21,829 nucleotides of DNA from a virus: IMG/VR virus record IMGVR_UViG_3300024430_000009, positions 1 through 21,829 of that record; one strand, 5' to 3'. The notes beneath the pieces are model-generated. The model had not been told where the DNA came from and searched no databases. It was given only the letters and a program-made list of their open reading frames with translations. Both the position numbers and the translations under genes were made by a program. Below, one piece after another: positions 21,032-21,829 of this stretch; positions within the stretch are counted from its first letter, which is position 1; every line of letters begins with the position of its first letter.

Positions 21032-21032
21032 T

Positions 21033-21066
21033 TCGCAAAAATTACAGGGCACATAATGAAGATCCC
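21033..21066 (+). promoter_or_regulatory. array promoter element P12
   Basis: The element matches the array motif with TCGC, AATTACA-G-GG-C and CATAATG. It starts two bases after the stop of the preceding gene, with no terminator between, and precedes the gene at 21087. Confidence 0.72.
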
Positions 21067-21086
21067 CCTCTATTAAGGAGCCCACT

Positions 21087-21350
21087 ATGGACACCACCAC
21101 TGACATCCCCGCCACCGACCTCGTTGTCGTCGAAGCGGAGATCGTGGAGGACGACCCCAGCGGCTTCGGGAGCGAGATCGCCAAGAACGCTGGAGTCAGC
21201 GCCGCCACTGCTGGCGTCGTTGTCCTCGGCATCGTGGCGTTCAAGTACCTGAAGCCTCGCGTCGTCTCCCTGATCGCCCGCAAGAAGACCGAGACCCCGG
21301 TCGCGGAGCCCGTGGAGGTCACCCCCGAGGAGACCCCCAAGCAGGACTGA
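21087..21350 (+). CDS. cassette 12: single-span membrane protein with MDTTTD start
   Basis: An 87-aa protein with an acidic N-terminus (MDTTTDIPATDLVVVEAEIV), a membrane segment at about 36-52 (VSAATAGVVVLGIVAFKYL), a basic stretch (SLIARKKTE) and an acidic Pro/Glu-rich C-terminus (PVAEPVEVTPEETPKQD). The start and layout match the cassette 4 product, which suggests gene duplication within the array with divergent tails. The ATG follows TAAGGAG after seven bases. The predicted orientation is N-terminus outside and C-terminus in the cytoplasm. No family is recognised. Confidence 0.76.
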   Translation: MDTTTDIPATDLVVVEAEIVEDDPSGFGSEIAKNAGVSAATAGVVVLGIVAFKYLKPRVVSLIARKKTETPVAEPVEVTPEETPKQD

Positions 21351-21355
21351 TCCGA

Positions 21356-21390
21356 AAGCCTAAATACCCTAACACGGTATTTAGGTTTTT
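21356..21390 (+). terminator. intrinsic terminator T12
   Basis: CCTAAATACC (21359-21368) pairs with GGTATTTAGG (21376-21385) around CTAACAC, followed by TTTTT. The stem sequence is unlike the others. It ends the cassette array. Confidence 0.86.
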
Positions 21391-21416
21391 CTTTTTCGAT
21401 TCATATAGGAGGAGTT

Positions 21417-21668
21417 ATGGGAAAGAAGGGCCAACCAGGCAAGCAGTACGAGGTCAGCATGGAGCTTGCACAGACGCTCAAGCATGAGTACAACGCTGGA
21501 GGCACTCTTACCACGTTGTCGACCAAGCACAAGCTGGCCAAAGCTACCGTCGCTCGAAACATCCGGCGAGCCGGTGGCACCATTCGACCTGTCGGTCAGC
21601 GCAAGGTGCAGACTGGACTTCTAGGCTGGCTGAACACGACGCCTAGTTACATCGGAGAGGATGAATGA
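21417..21668 (+). CDS. helix-turn-helix DNA-binding protein
   Basis: An 83-aa protein starting at ATG 21417, four bases after AGGAGG. Residues about 14-60 form a helix-turn-helix of the Hin/transposase-resolvase kind: LAQTLKHEYNAGGTLTTLST, then HKLAKATVARNIRRAGGTIR. The flanks are basic at the N-terminus (MGKKGQPGKQ) and polar at the C-terminus, with no catalytic domain, so a transcription regulator or DNA-bending protein is likely. It begins a new operon after terminator T12; no array element precedes it, and its promoter is not evident. Its position beside the array makes it a candidate regulator of that array, which is speculative. Confidence 0.72.
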   Translation: MGKKGQPGKQYEVSMELAQTLKHEYNAGGTLTTLSTKHKLAKATVARNIRRAGGTIRPVGQRKVQTGLLGWLNTTPSYIGEDE

Positions 21669-21787
21669 ACCCCACCGGCATACTAGCACTTCTTGCCACC
21701 GGCATCACGGGTGGCGGAATTGCGCTGACTCTTATTTGGCATGAGATCAAAATCCATCGTGCTCGGAAGAAGGGTAAGGACGAATGA
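21665..21787 (+). CDS. 40-aa single-span membrane protein
   Basis: The ATG overlaps the preceding stop as ATGA, and GGAGAGG lies about five bases upstream. The product has one membrane segment at about 5-25 (GILALLATGITGGGIALTLI), then WHEIKIHRARKKGKDE, a basic cytoplasmic tail. The overlap on both sides shows that it is translated as part of an operon, unlike the separate cassettes. No family is recognised. Confidence 0.65.
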   Translation: MNPTGILALLATGITGGGIALTLIWHEIKIHRARKKGKDE

Positions 21788-21829
21788 ACGAAGTGGCAAC
21801 GAACTGGGCGGCAGCACCTCGGAAGACGG
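21784..21829 (+). CDS. start of a gene cut by the window end
   Basis: The ATG overlaps the preceding stop as ATGA, with TAAGGA just upstream. Fifteen residues are visible (MNEVATNWAAAPRKT) before the window ends. They are too few for identification. Confidence 0.5.
   Translation, partial: MNEVATNWAAAPRKT

Noticed and set aside
17441-21390. The regular repeats considered as a CRISPR array or tRNA cluster
   Set aside because: Units contain open genes of different lengths, repeats are promoter and terminator sequences rather than uniform direct repeats, and no cloverleaf was seen.

Overview
This window is the late (structural) region of a tailed, long-tailed (siphovirus-type) actinobacteriophage, followed by an accessory array of very small genes. 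Every gene I accept is on the + strand. An actinobacterial host is suggested by the ReqiPepy6 Gp37-like tail protein, GTG and TTG starts, moderate-to-high G+C, and the fibronectin-III tail proteins common in these phages. From memory, not from a search, the gene order and several families (protease-capsid fusion, the 180-aa tail gene shared with Firmicutes phages, the Gp37-like protein, many membrane microproteins) recall Rhodococcus phages ReqiPepy6/ReqiPoco6 and lactococcal phage 1706. I cannot name the phage or its host species.

Layout. 1-67: end of an upstream gene, perhaps large terminase, and a strong Shine-Dalgarno (SD). 68-6944: portal; a protease-scaffold-capsid fusion with a possible internal start for free capsid protein; a head-closure protein; a tail terminator in an overlapping frame; major tail protein; a probable tail assembly chaperone; a second major-tail-protein paralogue; a small tail-fibre-type protein; and an HK97-gp10-like connector. 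6941-15768: a 1867-aa tape measure, distal tail protein, Gp37-like tail protein, a small minor tail protein and a three-domain fibronectin-III tail-tip protein. 15765-17053: three overlapping membrane-protein genes ending in an r1t-type holin. No endolysin is visible here.

17054-21390: the most unusual part. Twelve single-gene cassettes stand head to tail. Each has one copy of a rigid promoter-like element (TCGC-N7-ACA-N-GG-S-N3-TARTG, spacing identical in 12 of 12), a short leader with a GAAAGGA-type SD, one gene of 32-99 codons and an intrinsic terminator. Most products have one predicted membrane segment and none is a recognised enzyme. The terminators vary by compensated base changes, and terminator plus promoter form compact modules that look duplicated or recombined. 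One gene (20675-21031) lies in the array without its own promoter element or terminator and uses structural-type codons.

21417-21829: a new, tightly overlapping operon begins with a helix-turn-helix protein, a 40-aa membrane protein and a gene cut by the window end. I saw no tRNA, rRNA, CRISPR array, integrase or insertion sequence. No gene-free stretch exceeds 300 bases. All codon-use, identity and composition statements are by eye, not computed.
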